In this document: piece after piece, positions 33,239 to 42,018 of the stretch
Position numbering within the stretch: position 1 is the stretch's first letter
Layout: each line of letters starts with the position of its first letter
NCBI GenBank assembly: GCA_910577815.1
Contig: CAJTNO010000001.1
Location: 124,001-188,000 of the forward strand
Direction: 5' to 3'
DNA from: an uncultured Christensenella sp.
GTDB taxonomy: Bacteria > Bacillota > Clostridia > Christensenellales > CAG-917
Length of the DNA: 64,000 bases
The notes under the pieces: model-generated
Databases searched by the model: none
Seen by the model: the letters and a program-made list of their open reading frames with translations, nothing else
Told to the model about the DNA's origin: nothing
Program-made: the position numbers and the translations under genes

Positions 33239-34249
33239 TCACAGCAGAACGATTCCGGCTTTTTCGCATACCTCGCGCATTTCGTCGGGCCATATGCTTA
33301 CCTGAACCTCGCCGATATGCGCCTTTTGCAGGAGCAGCATACACAGTCTTGACTGCCCTATTCCGCCGCCGATGGTAAGCGGAAGCTCGCCGCTTATAAC
33401 CTGCCTGTGATATTCGTGGTTGAGCCTGTCCTGCGCGCCTGCAATCTCCAGCTGCTGTCTAAGGCTTTCGGCGTCCACTCTTATTCCCATCGAGGAAATC
33501 TCTATGCTGTCGCCAAGCACCTCGTCCCAAAAGATAATATCTCCGTTAAGACTCCAGTCGTCGTAGTCGGGAGACCTGCCGTCGTGCGGCTTTCCGTCGG
33601 ACAACGCGCCGCCTATGTTCATCAGAAACACCGTCCCGTACTCCCTTGCAAGCTCGCGTTCTCTCATATGTCCTTCAAGCTCGGGATATCTGTCGCGCGC
33701 CTGTTGCGCGGTAATAAAGGTTACGTTGCGCTTGATATTCAGGTCGATAGCGGGAAACTGCGCCTTAGTCTGCTCGAGAGTATCGGCGATAGCGCCCACA
33801 ATTCTCGTAACCACCATTTTGAGGAAATCGTGATTGCGCTGTTCCTTGGAAATAACCATTTCCCAATCCCATTGGTCGACGTAGATGCTGTGCTGATTGT
33901 CGCACTTATCGTCGCAGCGGATGGCGTTCATATCGGTATAAATGCCCTCTCCGTTGCGGAAGCCGTAACGCTTGAGCGCGATTCTTTTCCACTTCGCGAG
34001 CGAGTGGACTATTTCCGCCTGCACTCCGCCCTGCGCGGATATATCGAATTTAACGGGACGCTCCACGCCGTTGAGGTCGTCGTTCACGCCGGTGCCGCTC
34101 TTAACGAACAGCGGAGCGGACACGCGCTCGAACCCGAAATTCTTTATAAAATTGCGCTGAAATGCGTCCTTGACAAATTTTATGGCTTTTTCCGTTTCAC
34201 GTGTGCTGATTCTCGGCTTGTAACCGTCGGGTATCATCGTGGTGTACAT
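33239..34249 (-). CDS. asnA: Aspartate-ammonia ligase (asparagine synthetase A)
   Basis: Makes asparagine from aspartate and free ammonia with ATP. 336 residues, the normal length. It shares the class II synthetase-like core with AspRS: RVSAPLFVKSGTGVNDDLNG near the N-terminus, DQWDWEMVISKEQRN in the middle, and the ATP-binding end GELPLTIGGGIGQSRLCMLL. AGGAGG lies 6 nt before the ATG. It is 32 bp downstream of asnS in one operon, placing asparagine synthesis next to asparagine charging. Confidence 0.97.
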   Translation of the reverse strand: MYTTMIPDGYKPRISTRETEKAIKFVKDAFQRNFIKNFGFERVSAPLFVKSGTGVNDDLNGVERPVKFDISAQGGVQAEIVHSLAKWKRIALKRYGFRNGEGIYTDMNAIRCDDKCDNQHSIYVDQWDWEMVISKEQRNHDFLKMVVTRIVGAIADTLEQTKAQFPAIDLNIKRNVTFITAQQARDRYPELEGHMRERELAREYGTVFLMNIGGALSDGKPHDGRSPDYDDWSLNGDIIFWDEVLGDSIEISSMGIRVDAESLRQQLEIAGAQDRLNHEYHRQVISGELPLTIGGGIGQSRLCMLLLQKAHIGEVQVSIWPDEMREVCEKAGIVLL

Positions 34250-34281
34250 AGTTGCCTCCTTAGCACGTCGCGTGCCGAAAA

Positions 34282-35670
34282 TTACATAAGGTCGCCCGCG
34301 GTGCGCGAATAGAGCTGAACGTCGCGGATATTTCCTATGCCGGTGACGTACATCATAATACGCTCGAGACCGAGTCCGAAGCCGCTGTGCGGAACGCTGC
34401 CGTACTTGCGCAAATCGAGGTAACCCGTATAATCCTCGAGATTCATATTTCTGTCAATCATAGCCTGCTTAAGCTTTTCGTAATCCGCCTCTCGCTCGCT
34501 GCAGCCGATAATCTCGCCGACGCCGGGAACGAGCAGGTCGGTAGCGGCAACGGTAAGTCCGTCGTCGTTCTGTTTCATATAAAAGGATTTAATCTTCTTG
34601 GGATAATTGGTTACGAACACGGGTTTATTGAACACCTTCTCGGTGATATATCTCTCGTGCTCGGACTGCAAATCGAGACCCCATTCAACGGGATACTGAA
34701 ATTTTTCTCCGCTCTTTTCGAGGATTTTTATAGCCTCCGCGTAATCGAGAACGACAAAATCGCTGTCCGCGACCTTCCTAAGCTTCTCACGGAGTCCCGC
34801 CTCGAACGCCTTTTCAAAGAAAGCAAGCTCCTCGGGACACTCGTCTATCACGGCTTTGATGATATATTTAATCATACTCTGCGCAATTTCGATGATATCG
34901 GGAAGCTTTGCAAACGCAACCTCGGGCTCGACCTGCCAGAACTCTGCGGCGTGTCTGGGGGTATTGCTGTTTTCGGCGCGGAAGGTGGGACCGAAGGTAT
35001 AAATCTTGCCCATAGCCATAGCGGCGACCTCGCCCTCGAGCTGACCGCTGACGGTAAGTCCGGCCTTACGTCTGAAAAAGTCGTTGGCGATATACTCCGC
35101 CTCGTCCTTGGCGAGCTTTGCGTTCTCGTAGCCGTTGGTGGTCACGCGGAAAATTTCGCCCGCGCCCTCGCAGTCGCTGCCCGTGATAACGGGAGTATGA
35201 ATATAGCAAAATCCGCTCTCCTGAAAGAAGCGGTGTATCGCAAAGCTCAGCTTGGAGCGCACGCGGAGCATCGCGTTAAAGGTATTGGTGCGCACGCGCA
35301 GCTGAGGGATAGTACGCAAAAACTCCATCGAGTGATATTTTTTCTGCAAGGGATAATCCTGCGGACAGTCGCCGAGCAGCTCAATCTTATCGGCGTTTAT
35401 TTCAAACTCGCCCTCCTTCATCGCCTTTACGACGGTGCCGTCCACGGACACGGACGCGCCGTTTTTAGCCGCGCGGGAAAGCTCGTCCTCGCCGAATTTG
35501 GATTTATCTATAACAATCTGAAGATGCTTAAGAGAGGTGCCGTCGTTGATATTCAAAAACGCCATATTTTTGCTGTCGCGCGCAGTGCGCACCCAGCCTG
35601 CAACGTTCACAGCCTTGCCCTCGTAAGCCTTGCCGTCCGAAAGTATGAGGGAGATGTCAATATTTTTCAT
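34282..35670 (-). CDS. asnS: Asparaginyl-tRNA synthetase
   Basis: Charges tRNA-Asn directly with asparagine, so the cell does not depend only on the GatCAB transamidation route. 462 residues. The OB-fold anticodon domain is at the N-terminus (NVAGWVRTARDSKNMAFLNI), with class II motif 2 (FRAENSNTPRHAAEFWQVE) and motif 3 (GFGLGLERIMMYV). GGAG lies 8 nt before the ATG at 35670. The leader before the divergent trxB is under 120 bp, too short for a T-box riboswitch, so Asn-dependent control is not obvious. Confidence 0.97.
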   Translation of the reverse strand: MKNIDISLILSDGKAYEGKAVNVAGWVRTARDSKNMAFLNINDGTSLKHLQIVIDKSKFGEDELSRAAKNGASVSVDGTVVKAMKEGEFEINADKIELLGDCPQDYPLQKKYHSMEFLRTIPQLRVRTNTFNAMLRVRSKLSFAIHRFFQESGFCYIHTPVITGSDCEGAGEIFRVTTNGYENAKLAKDEAEYIANDFFRRKAGLTVSGQLEGEVAAMAMGKIYTFGPTFRAENSNTPRHAAEFWQVEPEVAFAKLPDIIEIAQSMIKYIIKAVIDECPEELAFFEKAFEAGLREKLRKVADSDFVVLDYAEAIKILEKSGEKFQYPVEWGLDLQSEHERYITEKVFNKPVFVTNYPKKIKSFYMKQNDDGLTVAATDLLVPGVGEIIGCSEREADYEKLKQAMIDRNMNLEDYTGYLDLRKYGSVPHSGFGLGLERIMMYVTGIGNIRDVQLYSRTAGDLM

Positions 35671-35751
35671 TCATAATACTCCGATAACTATTATATTTTG
35701 ATATTATAAATACAATTAAGGATTTTGTAAAGCAAATAATGCCGTCCCTGC

Positions 35752-35780
35752 TTGTTTTTAAGCAGGAAAATGTCTATAAT
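35752..35780 (+). promoter_or_regulatory. Promoter abutting trxB start codon (leaderless candidate)
   Basis: TTGTTT (35752-35757), 17 bp, TATAAT (35775-35780), then six bases and the ATG at 35787. There is no Shine-Dalgarno, and the predicted start of transcription coincides with the A of ATG. Confidence 0.75.
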
Positions 35781-35786
35781 AGAGAT

Positions 35787-36695
35787 ATGAAAGAGAAATA
35801 TGATTTGATAATAATAGGCGCGGGACCTGCGGGACTCAGCGCGGGGCTGTACGGAGCGCGCGCGGGACTTTCCTGCGCGGTGGTGGAAAAAGCGGCGGTC
35901 GGAGGACTTGCGACCACGACGGCTGACATAGAAAATTATCCGGGCGTAAAGCGGACGGACGGCTTCAGTCTGTGCTACGCGATGATGGAGCAATGCACCG
36001 GGGCGGGCGCGGAAACGGTATTTTCGGAGGCGGTCGGCGTAGAGCGAACGGACGGCGGCTTCCTCGTCCGACTTGCAAACGGAACCTCCCCGAGCTGTAA
36101 GCGCGTAATAATAACCGCGGGCGCGTCGCCCAAAAAGCTGAACGTCGAGGGCGAAGAAAAATTCACGGGCAGAGGCGTATCCTACTGCGCGACCTGCGAC
36201 GGAGCTTTTTTCAGAGGCAAAACGGTGGCGGTAATCGGCGGAGGCAATACAGCCGTAGAAGACGCGCTGTATCTCGAAAAGCTTGCCGCCAAGGTCTATC
36301 TCGTGCATAGACGGGACGCCCTGCGCGCCGACAGAGTTCTTGAGGAAAGACTTAAAGCAAGCACGGTCACGCCCATATGGAACAGCGTCGTCAGCAGCAT
36401 AGACGGACAGGACAAAGTTGCGCAAATCGCACTTAAAGATGTCAAAACCGAGACTTTAAGCACGGTTTCGGTTGACGGAATATTTGTAGCAATCGGGCAA
36501 TCGCCCAACTCCGAAATCTTCAGGGATTTGAAAACGGACGAATACGGCTACATTCTTACGGACGAAGATATGCGCACAAGCATAGACGGAATACTGTGCG
36601 CGGGCGATATAAGACATAAATCCCTCAGGCAGGTAATCACCGCCTGCGCGGACGGCGCAATCGCAGCCTCTACCGCCGCAAGGGACCTGCTATAA
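35787..36695 (+). CDS. trxB: Thioredoxin reductase-like flavoprotein
   Basis: FAD- and NADPH-dependent disulfide reductase that keeps thioredoxin or a related thiol carrier reduced. 302 residues. FAD site GAGPAGLSAG at the N-terminus, redox pair C134/C137 in SYCATCDGA, NADPH site GGGNTAVEDAL, and the C-terminal FAD motif CAGDIRHKSLRQVITACADG. The family-consistent start is MKEKYDLIIIGAG at 35787. A longer frame from 35739 adds residues unlike the family. It is divergent from asnS and followed by glmM. It appears to be made from a leaderless message. Confidence 0.95.
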   Translation: MKEKYDLIIIGAGPAGLSAGLYGARAGLSCAVVEKAAVGGLATTTADIENYPGVKRTDGFSLCYAMMEQCTGAGAETVFSEAVGVERTDGGFLVRLANGTSPSCKRVIITAGASPKKLNVEGEEKFTGRGVSYCATCDGAFFRGKTVAVIGGGNTAVEDALYLEKLAAKVYLVHRRDALRADRVLEERLKASTVTPIWNSVVSSIDGQDKVAQIALKDVKTETLSTVSVDGIFVAIGQSPNSEIFRDLKTDEYGYILTDEDMRTSIDGILCAGDIRHKSLRQVITACADGAIAASTAARDLL

Positions 36696-36856
36696 CAAGC
36701 CGATACGCGCTTTAACAGACTTAATTATTCATTGGCGTTAATTCTTATATTCGTCTTTTTTTTGCTATTTTCAACGCGCCGCCGCCCCAAAATACTTTAT
36801 AGCAAATTCTTTTACAATTCCCCAAAATACAACAAACACACGGCTATATTCTTTCA

Positions 36857-36862
36857 TATAAT
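36857..36862 (+). promoter_or_regulatory. -10 box next to glmM start codon (leaderless candidate)
   Basis: TATAAT ends seven bases before the ATG at 36870 and no Shine-Dalgarno is present. No good -35 hexamer is visible at the right distance, so this is weaker than the trxB case. Confidence 0.5.
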
Positions 36863-36869
36863 ATTGCGT

Positions 36870-38219
36870 ATGTATTATTTTGGAACTGACGGAATAAGAG
36901 ATAAAGCCGCGCGCTTACTTGAGCTGCGACTGCCGTATTTGCTCGGCTGCGCGCTATCGGAAAAGGGCGGAAAGGTAATAGTATCGCGGGATGTGCGCAC
37001 GCACTCCGAGGACATAGAAAAGCAGCTATGCAAGGGCTTGCTTACAGGCAAATCGCAGATATGGCTGACGGGAGTACTTCCCACGCCCGCCCTCGCCTAC
37101 GTAGCCGAGCAGGAGCGCGCGGACTATGCGGTAATGATAACCGCCTCTCACAACTCGCCCGAGTTCAACGGACTTAAGGTATTCGGAAAAAACGGGAGCA
37201 AGCTTCCCCTTGCCGAGGAAACCGCGCTTGACGCGCGCCTGCGCGCCATTGCCGAGGGTGAGCATATCCCGTCCGACGCAGCGGATACGGCAGCGGCGGA
37301 CGCGCTCAGCGACGACGAGCTCGGCAGCGAGCTATCCATAAGGATAAGCAAGCAGAATCACCGCATACGCATAGTTGACGGAGCGCAGCAGATGTACGCA
37401 AAGCGCGTGCGCTCGCTTTTCTCCCGCTTTGACGGGCAAAAGGTGCGCCTTGACTGCGCGCACGGCTGTTATGCGGGGCTTGCCAAGGGAATATTCGAGG
37501 AGCTCGGCATTCAGACGGTAGCGGAAAACGACACGCGCGACGGAGAAAGAGTAAACGTAGAGTGCGGCTCCACGCACATAGACAAATTTGCTGCCCACGT
37601 AAAAATGAACGAAATAGGCTTCGCGTTTGACGGCGACGGCGACAGAGTACTCGCGGTAGTAGACGGAAAGCCCTACGACGGCGACGCCATACTGCTTGCG
37701 CTAAGCACGCTGTACAGGATACAGGGAAAGCTCCGCAAAAAATTCGTAGTCGGCACAAAGCTGACCAACTCGAGACTGCAGCGCGAGCTTGCGTTTCAAA
37801 ACACGGCGCTTGTACGCGCGGACGTAGGCGACAAATACGTGCTCGATATGCTGCGCACCTCCTGCTGTCCGCTCGGCGGAGAAAAGAGCGGACATATACT
37901 TATGCTGGACAGAGCCAACACAGGCGACGGACTTATAACCGCGCTCACTCTGCTCGAGGTAAAAAAGACGATAGGCAGTCTGCCCAAATTCATCCCCTAT
38001 CCTATGCTCGAGTTCAACGTACGCGCGGACAACCCTGCCGAATACTCAAAGAGCGAGGAATTTTTAAACAAAGTAGCGGTTGCCGAAAAGAACTTCGGAA
38101 AGAAAGGCAGGCTAATTGTCCGCCCGAGCGGAACGGAGCCGTACATAAGGATAGCCTACGAATGCTTCACGGGCGAAAGCGAGCCTGTCTTTGAAAAGAT
38201 AAGAGAATTATTCTTATAG
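36870..38219 (+). CDS. glmM: Phosphoglucosamine mutase (GlmM-like phosphohexomutase)
   Basis: Interconverts glucosamine-6-phosphate and glucosamine-1-phosphate for UDP-GlcNAc and peptidoglycan. 449 residues. All four phosphohexomutase elements are present: N-terminal YFGTDGIRD, active-site serine S93 in MITASHNS, metal-binding DGDGDR, sugar loop GGEKSGHI and phosphate loop RPSGTEPYIRI. The start MYYFGTDGIR matches the family; the frame extends 46 codons upstream with no family likeness. Translation probably starts on a leaderless message. A terminator follows 38 bp after the stop. Confidence 0.93.
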   Translation: MYYFGTDGIRDKAARLLELRLPYLLGCALSEKGGKVIVSRDVRTHSEDIEKQLCKGLLTGKSQIWLTGVLPTPALAYVAEQERADYAVMITASHNSPEFNGLKVFGKNGSKLPLAEETALDARLRAIAEGEHIPSDAADTAAADALSDDELGSELSIRISKQNHRIRIVDGAQQMYAKRVRSLFSRFDGQKVRLDCAHGCYAGLAKGIFEELGIQTVAENDTRDGERVNVECGSTHIDKFAAHVKMNEIGFAFDGDGDRVLAVVDGKPYDGDAILLALSTLYRIQGKLRKKFVVGTKLTNSRLQRELAFQNTALVRADVGDKYVLDMLRTSCCPLGGEKSGHILMLDRANTGDGLITALTLLEVKKTIGSLPKFIPYPMLEFNVRADNPAEYSKSEEFLNKVAVAEKNFGKKGRLIVRPSGTEPYIRIAYECFTGESEPVFEKIRELFL

Positions 38220-38256
38220 TCCAAACAAAATAAAAAATCCAAATCCGATAAAACAA

Positions 38257-38290
38257 AAGTCTTTCCCTGTGCTTTGCGGAAAGGCTTTTT
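38257..38290 (+). terminator. Terminator of glmM
   Basis: AAGTCTTTCC pairs with GGAAAGGCTT (one G-U) around CTGTGCTTTGC and is followed by TTT, shortly after the glmM stop codon. Confidence 0.85.
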
Positions 38291-38326
38291 AATTCACAAA
38301 AATTTAACAATCGACATAAAAGCGCA

Positions 38327-38359
38327 GACGGCATCGGGTGATGCACCCAACGCCGTCCG
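38327..38359. repeat. GC-rich hairpin upstream of the 18-residue ORF
   Basis: GACGGC and GCCGTC enclose a second stem GGGTG/CACCC (loop AT). There is no T-tract after it; TATAATAAGGGGG follows instead. Confidence 0.6.
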
Positions 38360-38379
38360 CTATAATAAGGGGGAAAATT

Positions 38380-38436
38380 ATGAGCTGTTTATCTCAAGAA
38401 CTGTGTCTTGATTACGTTCACATAATATCACTATAA
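38380..38436 (+). CDS. Candidate 18-residue peptide with strong ribosome-binding site
   Basis: AAGGGGGAAAATT leads to ATG and the peptide MSCLSQELCLDYVHIISL, ending in TAA at 38436. It contains two cysteines. It lies after the glmM terminator and a GC-rich hairpin, and before AT-rich non-coding DNA. It could be a leader peptide, a signalling peptide or chance. The ribosome-binding site and its position after a structured element are the only support. Confidence 0.35.
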   Translation: MSCLSQELCLDYVHIISL

Positions 38437-38786
38437 TATATGCAAGTCAACAGATTTTTGTATGTTTTTTTATATTTTTTTAAAAAATCCCGATTTTTAT
38501 TCACAAAACCATAAATAAAAGTTATCTATTTTTTGCAAATTTGTTAAATTTGCGCCTGCAAAATCGTAAATTTTGCAATTTCGGCGCAATTTAAATATGC
38601 GGTTAAATTATCGGTTTTTAAAAATTCGGCATTCTAAACGGGTTTTTTATAAACGGGCATTTAAATGCCCGAAAACGGCGCAATTTTGAAATTTGTAAAA
38701 AATTTCCGTAAAAATAAACGGCAATAATCATAAATGCCGCCTAAAAATATATTTTCTCTATAAAATATATTAAAAATATTTAATAT
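38437..38786. other. AT-rich intergenic region between convergent glmM and mnmG
   Basis: 350 bp without a gene. It is built of short, partly self-complementary words (TTTTGCAAATTTG, AAATTTGCG, GCAAAATCGTAAATTTTGC). It includes the perfect 16-bp palindrome GGGCATTTAAATGCCC near 38657-38674. Near 38740-38770 AATATATTTT and AAAATATATT form an AT-only hairpin that may terminate mnmG. No DnaA-box cluster was found. Confidence 0.6.
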
Positions 38787-40631
38787 TTATCCTTTATTTT
38801 TTTGCAACGCCACTATAAGCACTGCGATATCCGCAGGCGAAACGCCCGATATTCGCGACGCCTGCCCGAGATTGAGCGGACGGATTTCGCTCAGCTTCTG
38901 CATAGCCTCTATACGCAGAGCCTTAATCGCGCCGTAGTCAAAATCCTCGGGTATCAGCTTTCCTTCAAGTCTTTTCTGCTCGTTTACCGCTGACATCTCC
39001 TTTTTCAGATAGCCCTCGTATTTCAGCTCAATCACGGCTGCCTTCAACGCCTCGTCGTCAATCTTAAATCCGAGCAATGGCGCAATATCCCGCGCAGTCA
39101 CGGACGGCCGTCTGCAAAGCTCGCCTATCGTAGGCGATTTCTGCGGAGCAGGCTCTCCCAAGCCTTCAAAGAGTCCGCGCACCGCGTCCTTATCCGCAGG
39201 CTTGTCCTTAACGGCAAAAATTTTCTCCATCTCCGCCTTTTTAAACCGCAAACGCCCGTATCTGTCCGCTGTCGCAAGCCCTATGTCATAGCCCAACTCG
39301 GTAAGGCGCATATCCGCGTTGTCCTGCCTCAGCATAATTCTATGCTCCGCGCGCGCCGTCATCATTCTGTACGGCTCGTTGGTTCCCTTAGTAACAAGGT
39401 CGTCTATAAGCACGCCGATGTATGCGCGGTCGCGCCCGAGTATAACGGGGGGCTTCCCGTCTATCGCCCTTGCGGCGTTAATGCCCGCAATCAATCCCTG
39501 CGCCGCCGCCTCCTCGTATCCGCTGCTTCCGTTCATCTGCCCCGCGGAGTAAAGCCCCTTAACCGCCTTGCACTCGAGGCTCGGATACAGGCAGAGAGGG
39601 TCCAGGCAGTCGTATTCGATGGCATATCCGTACTTTGCAAATCTGCAATTCTCCAAGCCCTCGACGGTACGGTACATCTCCTCCTGCACGTCTGCGGGTA
39701 GCGAGGTGGACATACCCTGCACGTACATTTCCTCGCTGTCCTGTCCTTCGGGCTCTATAAAAATCTGATGCCGCTCCTTATCCTTAAACCTGACCACCTT
39801 GGTTTCTATAGACGGACAGTATCTCGGACCTACGCCCTGTATCGTGCCGTTGTACAGCGGACTGCGCTCCAGATTTTTCAAAATTACCTCGTGCGTGCGC
39901 TCGTTGGTATAGGTGAGCCAGCAGGGCTCCTCCTTAAAGGTTGCGCGCGGCGACATAAACGAAAATCTGTCGCTGTCGTCGCCGAGCTGAATCTGCATTC
40001 TGTCGAAATCTATACTGTCGCGGTAAATGCGCGCGGGCGTACCCGTCTTAAATCTGCGCATAGGCACGCCGAGCTTTAAAAGGCTGCGGGTAAGCTTTCG
40101 CGCGGAGGCAAATCCGCTCGGACCGCTTTCAACCACGCTGTCGCCGGTGATAATTGTGCTGTTTAGGTACACGCCCGTCGCAAGCACGACGGTTTTTGCG
40201 GAATATTCCGTCCCGTCGTCCGCAACGACTCCGACAACTCTGCCGTCTTTTGCTACAATCTCCACCGCCTCCCCGTCGAGCGCGGTAAGATTATCCGTAT
40301 GTGTTACGACGTCCAGCATAATGTCGTGGTATCTCGCCTTATCCTCCTGCCCGCGCAAGGAAAACACCGCGGGACCTTTAGCGGAGTTCAGGGTTTTCAC
40401 CTGCAGCAAAGCGGCGTCCGCGGCAATACCCATCTGACCGCCGAGCGCGTCTATCTCCTTTACAAGATGTCCCTTTGCTGTTCCGCCGATAGAGGGATTG
40501 CAGGGCATATTAGCCACTGTTCCGAAGTCCTGACAGAGCATAAGCGTACGCTTATTCAGCCTTGCCGCCGCAAGCGCCGCTTCCACTCCGGCGTGACCGC
40601 CGCCTATTACGATGACGTCAAAATTTTTCAT
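38787..40631 (-). CDS. mnmG: tRNA uridine-5-carboxymethylaminomethyl modification enzyme MnmG (GidA)
   Basis: With MnmE, adds the cmnm5 group to wobble U34 of several tRNAs, using FAD and methylene-THF. 614 residues. FAD site VIVIGGGHAGVEAALAAARL, then CNPSIGGTAKGHLVKEIDALGG, both hallmark stretches, and the C-terminal helical region ending ASRISGVSPADIAVLIVAL. The family start MKNFDVIVIGGG is at 40631; the frame extends 11 codons further without likeness. The site upstream is weak. Last gene of the rpmH operon, 46 bp after mnmE. Confidence 0.98.
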   Translation of the reverse strand: MKNFDVIVIGGGHAGVEAALAAARLNKRTLMLCQDFGTVANMPCNPSIGGTAKGHLVKEIDALGGQMGIAADAALLQVKTLNSAKGPAVFSLRGQEDKARYHDIMLDVVTHTDNLTALDGEAVEIVAKDGRVVGVVADDGTEYSAKTVVLATGVYLNSTIITGDSVVESGPSGFASARKLTRSLLKLGVPMRRFKTGTPARIYRDSIDFDRMQIQLGDDSDRFSFMSPRATFKEEPCWLTYTNERTHEVILKNLERSPLYNGTIQGVGPRYCPSIETKVVRFKDKERHQIFIEPEGQDSEEMYVQGMSTSLPADVQEEMYRTVEGLENCRFAKYGYAIEYDCLDPLCLYPSLECKAVKGLYSAGQMNGSSGYEEAAAQGLIAGINAARAIDGKPPVILGRDRAYIGVLIDDLVTKGTNEPYRMMTARAEHRIMLRQDNADMRLTELGYDIGLATADRYGRLRFKKAEMEKIFAVKDKPADKDAVRGLFEGLGEPAPQKSPTIGELCRRPSVTARDIAPLLGFKIDDEALKAAVIELKYEGYLKKEMSAVNEQKRLEGKLIPEDFDYGAIKALRIEAMQKLSEIRPLNLGQASRISGVSPADIAVLIVALQKNKG

Positions 40632-40677
40632 AAGCTTTAATTGATAAACTTTTAAATTCCGCAACGCCTATATATTT

Positions 40678-42018
40678 TTATTTCCCTACGCAGAATTTCG
40701 AGAATATCTCGTCCACTATATCCTCCGTAGCCGTCTTTCCCGTAATCTGTCCCAGCTCGTCGTAAGCGGAGCGCAGGTCTATCAAGGTACAGTCCACGGT
40801 ATAGCACAAGCTATTCTTCGCATTCTCCAGCGCGCGCTTCGCGGCGGTCAAAGCGGAAATATGCCTCTCGTTTGTAATAAGCTCGCCGCCCGCAGAACCC
40901 TCTGAGTACAGCTCGCATATTGCACGGACAAGCGCCTCCACGCCCTCTCCGGTCTTTGCGCTCACGCCGAAGGTATACGCCATACGCGGTATGGCAAATC
41001 CGGCAACGTCGCACTTATTAAATACGGTAAATACGCGTTTTCCGTAAAAATCCAACTCGTCGGGACTCGGATTGGTCTTATCTATGACGTGCAGTATAAC
41101 GTCAGCCCCGTCGATAGCCCTACGCGCCCTTGCCACGCCCTGCGCCTCTATCCTGTCGTCGCTCTCGCGAATGCCCGCGGTATCCACAAGATTTATGCGC
41201 ACGCCGTTGTACTCGAAGCTGTCCTCCACGGTATCGCGGGTGGTACCTGCAATATCCGCGACGATAGCGCGCTCCTCCTTGAGCATAGCGTTCATAAGCG
41301 AGGACTTGCCGGCATTCACTCCGCCCGCGAGCACCGCGTTTATGCCGTGCTTGACGATTCTTCCGCGCGAAGCGGAATTAAGCAATCCGTTCACTTTCTT
41401 AAGACACTCGTCTATAGAACTCCCGAGAGAGGGCAAAACCTCGTCCTCGGTTTCCTCGGGATAATCGAGAGTAGCCTCCAAGCCGGCAATAACCGTTTGC
41501 AACTCCTCAAAAATCTCGTTTACCGCCCTTGCGACGTTTCCGTCCATCAGCCTGTAAGCCGCCCTTAACGCCGCCGCGCTGTCGGCGTTTATCATATCGA
41601 TAACGCCCTCGGCGTCGGCAAGGGTAAGCCTGCCCGCCAAAAACGCGCGCTTGGTAAACTCGCCGTGTTCGGCAAGCGAAGCACCCTCGGCTATGAGCGC
41701 GTCAAGCGCGCCGCGCATAATGCGCACGCCGCCGTGCAAATAGAACTCCACGGTGTCCTCGCCCGTATAAGCCTGAGCGGCAGGGAAGTAAACCGCATAT
41801 CCCCTATCGCAAAAATCCTCGGCGACAAAGGTGCCGAAGTTCATCTTCAGCGGCTCCCAGTGCTGAATAATATTCTGACCGCGCGCGCGTACGCGCGTGG
41901 TTTCCTTTCCGAAATTAAAAATGGCATCGGCTATGCCGAGCGCATCGTTACCCGACACGCGCACTATGCCGATACCACCCGCACCAATCGGTGACGAAAT
42001 TGCCGCTATTGTTTTCAT
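40678..42018 (-). CDS. mnmE: tRNA modification GTPase MnmE (TrmE)
   Basis: K+-dependent GTPase partner of MnmG in wobble uridine modification. 446 residues. The N-terminal folate-binding domain starts TIAAISSPIGAGGIGIVRVSG. The G domain sits within the helical domain, with G1 GGVNAGKSSL, G2 IAGTTRD, G3 DTAGI and G4 NKCD. The C-terminus FCVGK carries the conserved cysteine. Its ATG overlaps the jag stop codon (TGATG), indicating coupled translation. Confidence 0.98.
   Translation of the reverse strand: MKTIAAISSPIGAGGIGIVRVSGNDALGIADAIFNFGKETTRVRARGQNIIQHWEPLKMNFGTFVAEDFCDRGYAVYFPAAQAYTGEDTVEFYLHGGVRIMRGALDALIAEGASLAEHGEFTKRAFLAGRLTLADAEGVIDMINADSAAALRAAYRLMDGNVARAVNEIFEELQTVIAGLEATLDYPEETEDEVLPSLGSSIDECLKKVNGLLNSASRGRIVKHGINAVLAGGVNAGKSSLMNAMLKEERAIVADIAGTTRDTVEDSFEYNGVRINLVDTAGIRESDDRIEAQGVARARRAIDGADVILHVIDKTNPSPDELDFYGKRVFTVFNKCDVAGFAIPRMAYTFGVSAKTGEGVEALVRAICELYSEGSAGGELITNERHISALTAAKRALENAKNSLCYTVDCTLIDLRSAYDELGQITGKTATEDIVDEIFSKFCVGK

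Noticed and set aside
35671..35786. T-box riboswitch ahead of asnS
   Set aside because: The leader is under 120 bp, shared with divergent trxB, and has neither a specifier loop nor an antiterminator motif.
38437..38786. Possible replication origin in the AT-rich region between glmM and mnmG
   Set aside because: No TTATCCACA-like DnaA boxes were found and dnaA is not adjacent; the AT-rich words look like degenerate repeats.
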